Origin: Candidatus Altimarinota bacterium
GTDB taxonomy: Bacteria > Patescibacteriota > Gracilibacteria > BD1-5 > UBA2023
Assembly: GCA_028689205.1 (NCBI GenBank)
Contig: JAQTWP010000001.1
Coordinates: 3,216 to 67,215, forward strand
DNA length: 64,000 nt
Direction: 5' to 3'
Below, one piece after another: positions 22,958 to 33,816 of the stretch. Position numbers and translations under genes: made by a program. The notes beneath the pieces are model-generated. The model was given only the letters and a program-made list of their open reading frames with translations, did no database searches and had not been told where the DNA came from. The first letter of the stretch is position 1; every line of letters starts with the position of its first letter.

Positions 22958-23404
22958 TTATTTATATATCTTAAATTCAAAGTTTTTGGTATTGGTTCAA
23001 TCTGTAATATAGTTAGTTACCTGTACATAATTAATTCATGTACTTGTAGTGAAATAATTCCAGAATTCATTTCATCTCACTTCTTCATCTCCGACAAATG
23101 ACTTCAATAGAATTCAGCTAAAATCAAGGCTAGAATTATAACTTCAGGTCAAGCATTTAGTATTATCATCTCAGAAATTAAGACTTTGAGTAGAAGTATT
23201 TATTGTAATTAAATAGCCAGTTCAGAATGATTTTAGACATTCAGATGAATCATTATAAATCTCATATATTTCTTTGTTTCTTTCTATAATTGATATTTGA
23301 TTGGTATTATTATTAGTAAGTCTCAGGATACCAAAAATAGTGACAGAAAGTATAACTGCAGAAATAAGAACTTCAACAAGAGAAAATCAAGCTTTATTTG
23401 GCAT
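22958..23404 (-). CDS. Minor pilin / PilV-like prepilin
   Basis: 148 residues. N-terminal prepilin leader KAGFSLVEVLISAVILSVTIFGI with the conserved Gly (TGA) before the cleavage site and Glu at +5, the PilV/minor-pilin type. The rest is a short polar globular part with two Cys. Its start overlaps the 3' end of the Kazal-domain gene by 11 bp and its end abuts smpB, forming an operon. Probably part of a type IV pilus or competence pseudopilus. Confidence 0.8.
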
Positions 23405-24368
23405 AAATAGTTTTTATAATCATATTGACTATATTATCAGTTCCAGAAGTTCATTCTATAATAAATGAATTTCAATTAAGTTCTATATATGTTTTTCAAT
23501 TCTTAGTATCTTTGTACATTCAATAGCTAGAATCTTCTAATTCAGGTAGAATTTTTGATTTAAAATAATAAACCTTAACTTCAGAGCTAGAAAAATTCGT
23601 AATTCATGAAGATGTACTTATTCATACTGTATGGTTTGCTCATTCTTGTGCTCAATATCAGCTATAATACGAGTTAGCCGGAATAGAGAATCAATAATTA
23701 AAGTTAGAATTAGAATAATTGAGAACTTTTTGTCAGTTTACTGTTCAAGTGGAATTCTCTATAGCTCAAGTATTAGAAGTAGTAATTGGACTTTTAATAC
23801 ACCATTTGTAACTGTCTGTACATTTTAGCATATCTTGAGTATATCAAGAGCTACATTGTCAAGTAGGAGATTCTTTGTAATTACCGTTTTCCATTGTATC
23901 TACAGAAGCAAGACAACAACTACTGTTATCGCATTGTGACCTTAGATTTTTGTAATAATCTGGACTGACTGTTTCTTCTTTGATTTCTGGTACTATTATT
24001 TCTTCTCTGTCTTCTGTATTTATTATTTCTCCGCTAGAGTCTTGTGTTTCTCAAAGATTACTTTCTCAAATTCAGCTTCAAGTCATATTTTCGCTTCCTG
24101 TATTTATAATCTCTTCTATACATTCTCATGTATGAGCGATGCTAACATCATTAATTCTAGTGGCTACACATTCATTAGAATATGTTTTTTTATCTTCTCA
24201 ACAAACAGGTTTGTATGAATCTTCACAAACTATATCTTGCTTTGTTTCTGTAGGAATCGAATCTTTTATTTCTTGAACTCTTTTGACATTATAGGCTCTA
24301 TAAATAAACAAAAAACCAATAAAAATAACAGCAAGAATTATAACAAAGAATTTTTTAATGAATTTCAT
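23394..24368 (-). CDS. Membrane-anchored extracellular protein with a Kazal-type domain
   Basis: 324 residues. One N-terminal hydrophobic segment (FFVIILAVIFIGFLFIY) anchors or exports it. Residues ~45-85 form a Kazal-like domain: VCEDSYKPVCGEDKKTYSNEC followed by a last Cys in HTGEC, the C-x-PVCG-x-D-x-x-T-Y-x-N-x-C pattern of serine protease inhibitors. A Glu/Thr-rich linker and a ~170-residue C-terminal part with further Cys follow. It could inhibit host or self proteases at the cell surface; this is inference. First gene of an apparent operon with the minor pilin and smpB. Confidence 0.8.
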
Positions 24369-24531
24369 AAATATTTCTGATTAGTGATATAAATAGTATT
24401 TTATGATTTTTTCAATTAACGCAAGATTTTCTTACTAAAAATATCCGATTAATCGAATATTTTTAATTTAATCGGAATTATTATGTATTTGATTTAATTT
24501 ATTAATGGTTTTTGATATATTAGATTGAAAA

Positions 24532-24731
24532 CTAACAATATTTACTTAGTATATTGATTCTAAATTTTGATATTAAATCTTCTTCAATTATTTTATCATA
24601 ACATCAATTCATACAAGTATTTACTTTTTCTCCTGGAGTTAATTCATATCAAGAACATTTAAAAGGAATATAATCAGTAATTCTGTTATATCTTTCATCT
24701 TCAAAATATATATTTTTCTTTTATTCATTTG
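24532..24731 (-). pseudogene. Frameshifted partial copy of the 88-residue Cys-rich gene
   Basis: The frame KNIYFEDERYNRITDYIPFKC...TPGEKVNTCMNGCYD closely matches residues 5-45 of the intact gene at 26728-26994, but the ATG that corresponds to its start is out of frame by one base and an in-frame TAA sits just upstream. The C-terminal half is replaced by a short unrelated end. Several Cys are lost (CACC becomes CSGY). It is a decayed duplicate unless an unusual start is used. The rest of the 24369-24848 gap is AT-rich with no other gene. Confidence 0.65.
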
Positions 24732-24848
24732 CTTATATTGGATTGTAAATTTATATCCTATGCAAAATATAAATCAATATTTAATTTGATTTATATTTTT
24801 TTTTATTGTATTATTCCAAAAATTTAATTTATTTATTATTTATTTTTT

Positions 24849-25604
24849 ATGAAAAGCCATAAACAAGCTAACTTTATTTCTAATAAACTAGGAATTTCCC
24901 AATTCTTCAAGTGATTTACTTTGGTAGAATTAATTGTTGTAATTGTTATACTTGCTATATTATCCACTATAGCTTTTTTGTCATTCAATAGTTATTCTTG
25001 AAGTGCCAGAGATAGTAAAAGAATGGCAAATGTTGCATTGATATCCAAATGATTTGATATTGCAATTTCCAAATGAGTAACTGTGAATACTTCAGAATCT
25101 ACAGCAATATCATTATTAACTCATAATATTGAAATTGCTTGATCTTGAATAACACTTATTTGATATTTTGATTCTCCAATTAAACCAAAATTACTAAATT
25201 CAATCTGAGTTAATTGATCTGACCTTACTCTTAGTGATTGATTCCAATCATATAGATATACTTATATTCCTTCTACTCGACAATATCAAGTAATGTGACT
25301 ATTAGAAAGTGCTCCAGATACAGCATTTTATAGAACAATTTTAAAGAAGGTATTTGCAGAAGATGGTTGATATCCATTCATTAAATGAAATTATGTTCCA
25401 AAAAATGATATAGCTTGACTTATTCCAAAATCATGTGATCCAACTTCATTAACTCCATGTGAGATTACCTGATCTTGAGATGTATTTATAGAAAATGAAC
25501 CAGCAACTATCACAGAACCAATTATTGTTATAGAACCAACTCCTACTTGATGTATTTTTGATAATGCAGACAGTACATTTGACACTTGTACTTTCGATTC
25601 TTAG
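24849..25604 (+). CDS. Type IV pilin-like protein
   Basis: 251 residues with an extended N-terminal leader (about 20 residues) and the prepilin signature [26 protein letters not shown]. The following globular domain is rich in Ser/Thr and ends with a Cys-containing segment. The first helix is almost identical to that of the LRR pilin at 20431-22380, indicating shared ancestry. Likely exported, cleaved by prepilin peptidase and assembled in a pilus or pseudopilus. It is divergent from the Kazal/minor-pilin operon and upstream of two WN-motif surface proteins. Confidence 0.83.
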
Positions 25605-25653
25605 TTACAATATTCTATAAATATTTCACTTTTTAAAATTTATAATAAATGTT

Positions 25654-26169
25654 ATGAAAACTTTTTTTGATGGACTAAAAAAATGAATTTGACACGGACT
25701 ATGAATATTCCTAATTCTTGGAATAGTATCAATAATCTATGCTTCAGTATGAAGTACTTGGACAGCTCCTGATTCTCTTCAAGTTGGAGTTGGTTCTTGA
25801 TTAACTTCTGCTTCTTGGAATAAGATGTTAGCGAATATGAATAGTTTAGAAAGTAGAATGAATTCTGTTTATAATTCTTGAACTACTAATACAAAAGTAA
25901 TATATAAAACTTGTTGAAAAGATGGTCCTATATTGTGAAATACTTATGATTGTACATGAAACATTACCTGATCATCCAATCAAGTAGAAACTGTTATATT
26001 TAATTGTCCTACTTGATATAAAATTATTAGTTGATGATATTCTCTTTGAACTGCTACATTACTAAGACAATCTAAGGTTGCTTCTTTAGTTGGCTGGACT
26101 TATGCTGCAAATTGAACTGCGAGCACTTCTTTATCACAAATTTTTATTCTTTGTATGAAAGTTGAATAA
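25654..26169 (+). CDS. Surface protein of the WN-motif family, 171 residues
   Basis: N-terminal membrane segment (GIFLILGIVSIIYASVGS), a short linker, then SASWNKMLANMNSLESRMNS (~47-66), and a C-terminal domain with four to five Cys (YKTCGKDG, YDCTG, FNCPTG, LCMK). It shares the anchor and the WN motif with the next gene and with 15619 and 16418. It lies 49 bp after the pilin gene, on the same strand. The role is unknown; the Cys pattern suggests a disulfide-stabilised extracellular domain. Confidence 0.7.
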
Positions 26170-26207
26170 TATATATGAGATTTTTTAATACATAACTAAC
26201 AAAATCT

Positions 26208-26678
26208 ATGAAAAACCTAAAAGAAATAAAATCTTGAATAATAATCTGAATATCATTTCTGACTACAGTTCTACTTTGATGAATAATCTACGCTGCAGTA
26301 TGAAGTGTCTGGACTAATCCAGATGATATTTTGGCATCTAGTTGAGCAGCATTAAAATCTGATTCTTGGAATAAGATGCTTGCAAATATGAATAGTTTGA
26401 GTGGAAGTATTAATAATTCAAACTGGACATTGGATACTTCTTGAAATTGAGTTTTATTTGATTTGTGATGTGATTACAAGTTTGAATTATTTACTAAAGG
26501 AACAACAACTTTATTACAAATTGATACTGCAACGGCTCTTATAATCAGTTGAAATAATTTACAATTTATATCTCCAATTTGATGGTTTTACATAAAAAAC
26601 AACGAAAAAAATAAACTATATCAAAGTTGAACATCACGGGTTAATGATATCTGAAAAATATGGAAAAGATGTATGTAA
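26208..26678 (+). CDS. Surface protein of the WN-motif family, 156 residues
   Basis: Same design as the previous gene: membrane segment ending GGIIYAAVGS, then KSDSWNKMLANMNSLSGS, then a unique C-terminal ~80-residue domain. The anchor-to-motif part is nearly identical to 25654, the C-terminal domain is not, so the family varies behind a constant base. A terminator lies right after the stop. Confidence 0.7.
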
Positions 26679-26680
26679 TA

Positions 26681-26711
26681 AAATAAAGAACCTCATTGTG
26701 GTTCTTTATTT
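26681..26711. terminator. Terminator between surface-protein gene and Cys-rich gene
   Basis: Inverted repeat AAATAAAGAACC / GGTTCTTTATTT, flanked by a second pair TGTATGTAA / TTACATACA; T/A-rich on both sides, so it can act for both convergent genes. Confidence 0.85.
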
Positions 26712-26727
26712 TACATACATTAGCTTT

Positions 26728-26994
26728 TTACTCTAGTCCAATATTTTCAAATCACAAAATGTTATTTAATTTTGAAACTGTTTCATTCATAATTTTTTGG
26801 CATTCAACTGAATTAAAAATATCTATTTCCGCTTTTTGAGTCTTTATTTTTTTATTAATTTCATCATAACATCAATTCATACAAGTATCTACTTTTTCTC
26901 CTGGAGTTAATTCACAGCAAGCACACCCAAAGGGAATATAATCACTTGTTCTTTCGTATCTCTCATCTTCAAAGTATACTATTTTCTTATTCAT
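26728..26994 (-). CDS. Small Cys-rich hypothetical protein, 88 residues
   Basis: Starts MNKKIVYFEDERYERTSDYIPFGCACCELTPGE (split here over residues 1-33) and carries further Cys at TCMNGC and VEC. Seven Cys in 88 residues, with CxCC and CxxxC spacing, suggest a metal-binding or redox site. The second half is helical. A decayed copy sits at 24532-24731. The gene is just downstream (5 bp) of alaS on the same strand. No known family recognised. Confidence 0.6.
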
Positions 26995-26999
26995 TTTAT

Positions 27000-28889
27000 T
27001 TAAACTAAAACTGCTTTAATTCTTCTCACTCCACTGCTACTTGCTTCTTCTTTTTGGATTTTGAAAGTTCACATATCTGCAGTTGATTCTATATGGGGTC
27101 AACCGCATAATTCTTGAGAATAAACTTCTCAATTAGGTCCAGTAATTGTATATATTTTCACTATATCAGGATATTTTTCCCAGAAGCTTCATACAATTCA
27201 AGCGAGCATTGCTTCATCTTTTTTCATTTCTCTTAGAGTAATTGTAGCTCCTGAACTTATAACTTCATTTACGAAGCTCTCAACTTCTGCTAATTGCTCT
27301 GGAGTTACTTTTTCTGAATGTGTGAAGTCGAATCTAAGACGTTCCGAAGTTATATTAGAACCAGCTTGATGGACGTGATTCCCAAGAACTTTCCTAAGTC
27401 CAGCGAGAAGTAAATGTGTAGTAGTATGATATTTTGTTTCCATTTCTCAGCTTCCACCAAGTCATCCCTTGAATTTTCATTCAGAAGATGAGCGAGATAG
27501 TTCTTGGTGTTTTTCAAAAGCTTTTTTAAACTCATTATTGATAATTTCAACTAAATCATTAATAATTTCAGAAGGAGTTCATAGTTCTTTACTTTTTTCT
27601 ATAAATAATTCCAAAGTCATTTCTGGTGGAAAACCGTAAGTGTCAAAAAGTGTAAAAACATCACTTCAAAATAATCACCATGATTCACTAAATCATTCTT
27701 TAATTTTTTTCTTATCACCTGAAATTGCATCAATTTCAAAAACTCAACTATTTTTAGATATAATACTATTAAATCTTTTATCAAATTCCTTAATTCAATT
27801 TTTAAGAGTCTTCCCAAATTTCTCTTCTTCTTTGTTTAATTCATCAACTATTCTCTCAGAATTGTTTTTTATAGAAAGATAAACATTTTCAAATTTAGTA
27901 ATATATATTTTCCCAATTTCTCAAATTATTTTTCATTCATATCACATCTTGAAAAATTCTCGTATTGCTCTACGAATTAGTCTTCTTAGAATATATCCTT
28001 GGTCAACATTCTTAGGAAATACTCAATCTGCAATCATATGAGTTGCAGCTCTAAGATGGTCGGCAATAATTCTTGCACTTCTTTCGATATATTTATCTCC
28101 GGTAAGTTCTTTAATTTTTATAATTATATCACTGAATACATCAGTATCATAAACGGATTCACTTCTATTAAGGGTTCTTGTGATTCTCTCAAGTCACATT
28201 CCTGTATCTACATTCTGAGCAGGGAGATTAACTAGAGTTCAATCTTCTAATCTATTGTATTCCATGAAAACATTATTCCAGATTTCCATCCAATTATCTT
28301 CGTCATTTTTTACATTGGAATCTTCAGATGGCTCTCCCGATCCAACCCAATAAAATATTTCAGTATCTGGTCCGCAAGGTCAAGTTGGACCAGCTTGCCA
28401 CCAATTATCTTTTTCTCCCATGAAACTTATTCTTGATTTTGGCATACCTAGTGATTCCCAAATTCAAGCAGAAAATTCATCTCTTGGAGCACTTGCGTCT
28501 CATTCAAATACTGTAACTGCAAGATGAGATTTATTGATTCAGAACCATTTGGGGTCAGTAAGTAATTCATAAGACATTTTGATAGATTCTTCTTTGAAGT
28601 AATCTCCAAGTGACCAATTACCAAGCATTTCAAAGAAAGTAAGGTGAGTATTATCTCCAACCTCCTCAATATCATTTGTACGGATACATTTTTGCACATC
28701 AGCAATCCTTTTTCCCATTGGATGTTTTTCGCCAAGCAAGTAAGGAACTAGAGGTTGCATTCCGGCAGTATTGAATAATACAGAAGGATCATTCTCTGGT
28801 ACAAGCGGAGCTGATTCTATAATTGCATGATTTTTTGATTTGAAGAATTCTAGATATTTCTGTCTAATTTCTTTGGAAGTAATGTTCAT
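27000..28889 (-). CDS. alaS: Alanyl-tRNA synthetase lacking the C-terminal C-Ala domain
   Basis: 629 residues instead of the usual ~870. The catalytic domain is intact: start [21 protein letters not shown], motif 2 region [14 protein letters not shown], the [13 protein letters not shown]-type block, [11 protein letters not shown]. The editing domain has its metal-binding sites: [13 protein letters not shown]...NHVHQ and CGGPH. It ends right after the editing domain ([11 protein letters not shown]), so the C-Ala oligomerisation and tRNA-elbow domain is missing. Shortened AlaRS forms are known from CPR and organelle-like lineages. It charges tRNA-Ala in the cytoplasm. Confidence 0.95.
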
Positions 28890-28905
28890 ATTTGTAAGTT
28901 AATAT

Positions 28906-29553
28906 TTAATTAAGATTATTTTTTAGTTTCTCAGTTTCTTGTATAAAGTTCTTATATTCTTCTTTATTGGATTCAAAATCTGCTCTTCAAGAGTGCAGAG
29001 ATTCTTTATTATTCGAAAGATTCTCTTGAATTATTTTATATATATCGTAAGGTTTCAATATATTTGAGAATTTATCATAGCTAATTTTTGTTCAATCTTT
29101 TGTTTGGCTTATTTTACCTGTATCTACAAATATGCTTCAAGTTCAAAAAATTTTTCAAGTTAATCAAACGTTTACAAATATACTTTTAATTTGGTCATAA
29201 TAAATAGAAATAATATCTGCTCATATTAATCAAGATTTAATTAATAATCTTTTATCAGTGACGGCATATTCAGTTACTTTATAATATAGGAATGAAAAAA
29301 ATGGAATAAATAATGAAAAAACAAAAAATCCATAAGAGATTTTCATTCATATAGATTTGCATTCTTCAGGAGTTCAAGGTTTTCAGTTAATTACGCAATT
29401 TGATACAATATTCGTATTACTGTAATAATAAATTATATATCAAACTATTATAAAAATAACCGCTCAAATAAGAGAAGAAACCATTATGGTTTTAAAATCC
29501 TGTTTTCATTTCCAAATAACTTTTTCGTTATTTTCAAGTATAGAATCTATCAT
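28906..29553 (-). CDS. Membrane protein with a bacterial PH-like (bPH2) domain
   Basis: 215 residues. Two hydrophobic segments (~22-45 and ~70-90) with two Cys in the loop between them, followed by a region with YAVTDKRLLIKSG and IFGTGSIFVDTGK, typical of the bPH2/YdbS-like fold, and a charged C-terminal helix. Such proteins are membrane-associated and of poorly known function. It sits 17 bp upstream of alaS on the same strand, a likely operon. Confidence 0.7.
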
Positions 29554-29586
29554 AGATAAAAATTAATTATAATTTAATAAGATTTA

Positions 29587-29751
29587 TTAGTTTGCAAATA
29601 TATTTTCTATTTCTCTCATTGCACTTTCTCTAATTTTTAATATATAATCTTTTTCAGGTGAAGTTAAGGAAGTCATGAATTCAGCTTCATTATTAGACTG
29701 AGGTAATCTATGTAACTTATCTAGAATTCAATCAAGAATTTCTTTGCTCAT
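29587..29751 (-). CDS. Small hypothetical protein, 54 residues
   Basis: Starts MSKEILDGILDKLHRLPQ and ends FAN. Helical, acidic, no motif recognised. One internal TGA reads as Gly in a plausible place. It lies 33 bp upstream of the bPH2 gene in the same direction, so may be co-transcribed. Confidence 0.5.
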
Positions 29752-29791
29752 ATTTTATAAATATTACTTATTAAATTTATTCTAATACTTA

Positions 29792-29959
29792 CTAATCTAA
29801 GACCATTTTTACTTGGCTTGCTGCATTTAGTATTTTTTCAGAAATTTCTGGATTATTATATCATCAGTCAGTCATAAGTTGTTCTAATTCATTCCAATCT
29901 ATTCAATGATTATTAATAGGTTTTTCAGGTTCTAATCAATTATTATTGGAAGTATTCAT
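29792..29959 (-). CDS. Small hypothetical protein, 55 residues
   Basis: Starts MNTSNNNGLEPEKPI; four TGA codons at Gly-compatible positions (NNG, HGI, DGGY). The second half is helical. It is 40 bp upstream of the 54-residue gene, in the same direction. No family recognised. Confidence 0.5.
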
Positions 29960-30199
29960 ATAAAAGGCATTTATAATGTAATAAATGCCAATTATAGATA
30001 AAAAATAATAATTTCAAATTTATTATTTACTTAAAGAATTTATTATAGTTACTATACTTTTCAAATTAGTTTTTACAAGATATATTGCTTCTATTTTAAT
30101 ATTTTATTATAAGACATATTCGTTGTTTATAAATATTAATTATAATGAAAAAAGCAATTTCAATTTTATTTATTTATATAGGAATAAATTTTATTTTTT

Positions 30200-30679
30200 T
30201 TAAATCAAACGTTTTTGTAAACTTGCTATATATGCTATAGCAATAGCATCAGCTGCATCATCCGGTTTTGGTAGTTCATTCATTTTTAGGATAAGTTTCA
30301 ATGCTTTTTGGACTTGTAATTTATTAGCACTTCAATTCCCACATATTCATTTTTTCACTTGAAGCGGTGTGAACTCGTATATATGAATTCATTTTTTGGC
30401 AAGAGTCTGCAAAATAGCTCATCTTGCATGGGCTACATCAATTCAGGTTTTCTGATTATTAGTGAAAAAAAGTTTTTCTACTCATGCGATAGTGGGTTTA
30501 TATTTTTCAATTATTTCTTCAAGATCATTTACAATGTCTACGAGCTTCAATTCTAGTTTTTCTTTTGGTTTTGTTTCAATTATTCAATAATTCAAAACCT
30601 CTCTATAATTCTTTTCTAGAGCCATTATTGCAAATCAAACTGTAGTTGTTCCAGGATCTATACCTATAATAATTGACAT
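30200..30679 (-). CDS. ruvC: Crossover junction endodeoxyribonuclease RuvC
   Basis: 159 residues, normal size. [12 protein letters not shown] holds the first catalytic Asp, VEKLFF the Glu near 68, and [10 protein letters not shown] the C-terminal acidic pair. QVKKGICGNGSANKLQV fits the junction-binding loop region. RuvC resolves Holliday junctions during recombination repair. Read leftward, alone between small genes; ruvA and ruvB are not in this window. Confidence 0.95.
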
Positions 30680-30725
30680 ATATTTTATTTTATGTTTTAA
30701 TTAAATTAATAGTAACAAAAACAAT

Positions 30726-30872
30726 ATGCAACAAGAAAATTTAATAGAATCAGATATTCTCACAAAAATTCAAAACTCTGACAAAATCGATTCAAAAGAA
30801 AGGAATTCTTTTCTCCATCTTATTATGTATTTTACTCCAAATGAGATAGAAGAACTTAGGCTTATAATTTAG
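30726..30872 (+). CDS. Small hypothetical protein, 48 residues
   Basis: Begins MQQENLIESDILTKIQNSDK and ends EELRLII. Amphipathic helices without Gly, so no TGA test is possible. Divergent from ruvC by 46 bp and followed by an AT-rich hairpin (30910-30942, arms AAATTAATATTT / AAATATTAATTT). It is probably real, since coding-like composition and an isolated ATG match, but short. Confidence 0.45.
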   Translation: MQQENLIESDILTKIQNSDKIDSKERNSFLHLIMYFTPNEIEELRLII

Positions 30873-30909
30873 TAGTCTATAATTATTTAAACCCAACAAA
30901 CTAATGTGA

Positions 30910-30942
30910 ATCAAATTAATATTTCTGTAAATATTAATTTTT
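30910..30942. terminator. AT-rich hairpin between convergent genes
   Basis: Arms AAATTAATATTT / AAATATTAATTT followed by T residues, between the 48-residue gene and the leftward 260-residue gene. Confidence 0.55.
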
Positions 30943-30948
30943 TTGTTT

Positions 30949-31731
30949 TTAATAAAGAACTGATTGAGATTCTAGAAGTATATATAGAATAGAATTCTTA
31001 TCCAGATATCCTCAAGTCATAAGTTCTCTCGCTCTTTTTGTTTCTTCAAGATTGATTTTTCCAGAATGTCTTTTTGCTCAGAATACTTCACTATCTATAA
31101 TTTCTTTGAATAATTTCATGAATTCTTCACTAAGTAAAACATCTTTTAATTCAACATGCTTATCTAGATAGGCTGCAAAAGTTTCTCAATATTTATATAG
31201 TTTCTCATCGTTTTTGATAGTTTTGAGAAGTCAATAAAGTCTTCCAAGTGATAGGATATACTTTTTATTAACAACCAGGTGCATAGCTTTTTCAAGCGGA
31301 TCATTCATTCTTAGAATAGTACAATCATGCTTGATTGCGAATTTACGAAAATTATTAGTTATAAAATGTTCTATAAAAGCATCAAGTATTTTATGATAAG
31401 AACTTATAACAGAAAATCAGTCAGAATTTGGATTTTTTTTAAAATTAAAGAAATTAATTTCACTATGAACAAGATATTCAAGCGTACTAGAAGGCGCGTT
31501 AAGTAGTAACAAATCACCCAAATAATTCTGAATTCTTTGGGTTATGATTTCTTCCTGATTTTCTTGAAGAAACTCTTCTCTTATATTTTGATTAAGTTTT
31601 CAGAGTTTTTTAATAGAAATTTTATGGATTTGTTCTTCAACTTCTCTTCTCATCCATAGAGTACAAATTTTAAGACTATTTTTAAGACTTACTATTTCAT
31701 CTTCTAATTCTTTTATTTTTGCTTGTGTCAT
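30949..31731 (-). CDS. Hypothetical protein, 260 residues
   Basis: Soluble protein; residues 1-40 are a probable coiled coil (KIKELEDEIVSLKNSLK) with WMRREVEEQIH next; the rest is helical with no motif I recognise. It contains few Gly. It ends close to the hairpin at 30910-30942 and is the neighbour, 19 bp away, of the peptide deformylase gene, same strand, so they may form an operon. No function proposed. Confidence 0.65.
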
Positions 31732-31750
31732 TTTTTATAGTTAATTTTAA

Positions 31751-32260
31751 TTAAAAAGTGTGTTTTAAGAGAATATTTTCCTCTTCATCTTCAACTATTT
31801 TATCAGTAAAAAGTATTCATTCAAGATGATCAATTTCATGTTGAATAATTCTAGATGATATTCAGCTAAGCGCAAGAGTAGATTCTTTTCATTTACCATC
31901 AAGATAGTTTACTTTAATATTTTTTGCCCTTGCTACATCTCAGAATTTTTTGGGAACACTTAGACATCATTCATTGTCGATTTCTATTTCTTCTGAATAT
32001 TCAATAATTTCTGGATTAATCATAAATATAGTTTTGAAGCTTTCGTCATCGTATGTTTTAAGAAGACTTATACATATAAGTCTTTTACTTATTCCAATTT
32101 GCGGAGCTGCAAGTCATACTCAGTTAGTATCAGGATTTTTTATTAATTTTATCATTTCTTCTCAAATCGAAGCGAATTTTTTAATTTCACTCGTCTCTAT
32201 TCGAAGACTTTTTTTCCTTAAAATTGGATTATTTTTTCAGGTTTCTATAGTAAACTTCAT
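31751..32260 (-). CDS. def: Peptide deformylase
   Basis: 169 residues. All three catalytic motifs are present: GVGLAAPQIG (~47), EGCLSVP (~100) and QHEIDHLEG (~142), which bind the metal by Cys and two His and supply the Glu. It removes the formyl group from nascent proteins. Start at ATG 32260 gives the usual MKF...ILRKKS N-terminus. Confidence 0.96.
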
Positions 32261-32430
32261 ATTGTAAAAATTATACTTATATATTCACACACTTGATTTT
32301 AAGAGTTTTTTTATTAAAATCAAAATTAAGTCGATTTCTTGTGTAGAAAAATAAAATATTGAACTTAAAAATACTTATTTTAAAAGCAATCTAATTTTCA
32401 ATAATCGGACTATATCCTTAATTACAACTT

Positions 32431-33741
32431 ATGAATATTAAAAAATTAATATCTCTTGATAGTCCACTTAGAGTTCTTTATCATTTTTTGCGTTGAGTAG
32501 TTGCTTTTTATGTGTACGGCAATCCTGCTCGCGATATGATTGTAATATGAATTACTTGAACCAAATGAAAAACAACTACAACTAATATTATTGCAAAATG
32601 ATTACGTGATGCTGGAGAAAAGGTGTTTATGTTCTCTACTGTTAATTATATGATTTGAGATGATTTCCTTGAGAATAATCTCAAAATGACTTCGCCATCT
32701 CCTTTTGTCCTTCAGAAACTTCTAAAAAAAGCAAAAAATGCAGGTTGTAAATATGCTGTTATTGAAACTTCTTCTCATTCAATATTTTATAATCGTAATT
32801 ATTGAATAGATTTTGATATTGTTGCTCTTACGAATATATCTCAAGATCATCTTGATTTGCATAAAACAATGGAAAATTATTACAAAATTAAACTTAAATT
32901 ATTCGAAAATCTTGTAAGATATAGAAGGAAAAATTGAATTAAAAAAGTTTCAGTTGTTAATATTGATTCTCAGTATTCAAGCGAATTCCTTAATATAGTT
33001 GATGATAACAAATACACATATTGATTATCAAATACAGCTCAAATAAAGGCTCAAAATATAACTTACTGAATAGATTTTACTGAATTCGAAATAAAAATTC
33101 CTTGAAATACAGTAAAAATGAAAACTAAGCTAAAATGAGAATTCAATATTTATAATATATTAGCTTCTGTATGTGTTCTTATTTCTCAGAAAGTACCATT
33201 GGATTCTATAGTTAATACTATTGCTACTACTAATTGAATTCCAGGTAGACTTGAAGAAGTTAGTAATAATAAATGAATTAAGATTTTTGTAGATTATGCT
33301 CATACAGAAGATTCTCTAAAAAATGTACTAGAAACAGTGAGAAATATTACTTGAATATGAAAGATTATTACAGTTTTTGGTGCTACTTGAGACAGAGATA
33401 AATCAAAAAGACCAAAAATGTGAAAAGTGGTAAATGAATTAAGTGATTCAATTATATTAACAGATGATGATACTTATACAGAGAATTCTCTTTCAATAAT
33501 CAATGATGTTGCAAAATGAATAAAAAGAAAAGAATGAGATAATTTTTGGATTGTACCAGATAGGGAAGATGCAATACGCACAGCATTAATTATGGCTCAA
33601 AAAAGCGATTTAATTATTATTGCCGGTAAATGAGCAGAGACATTGCAGATTACCAATAAATGACCAATAAATTGGAGTGATGTCTGAACTGTTAAAAAAA
33701 TCCTAAAAGAAATAGAAGATAATGAACTTGTAAGGGTTTAA
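32431..33741 (+). CDS. murE: UDP-N-acetylmuramyl-tripeptide synthetase (Mur ligase family)
   Basis: 436 residues. P-loop VIGITGTKGKTTTTN (three Gly as TGA) near residue 43, MTSPSPF and ETSSHSI of the UDP-MurNAc-dipeptide site, TNISQDHLDLHKTMENYY (~150), the C-terminal FVDYAHTEDSL (~287) and GATGDRDKSKRP (~320), and a late DDDTYTENS. It adds the third residue of the peptidoglycan stem peptide. The signature loop usually reading DNPR for meso-DAP enzymes reads DDTYTEN here, so the third residue cannot be called. Shorter N-terminal domain than canonical MurE. Confidence 0.88.
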
Positions 33742-33816
33742 TTTTATTAATTTAAATTAGTATTATTTTTATAATTAAAATATAATCCATCAAATTTAAA
33801 TCTAGACAAAATTAAT

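Noticed and set aside
30145-30240. Short plus-strand frame starting ATGAAAAAAGC near ruvC
   Set aside because: Only about 30 codons, hydrophobic and overlapping the 3' end of ruvC; no support.
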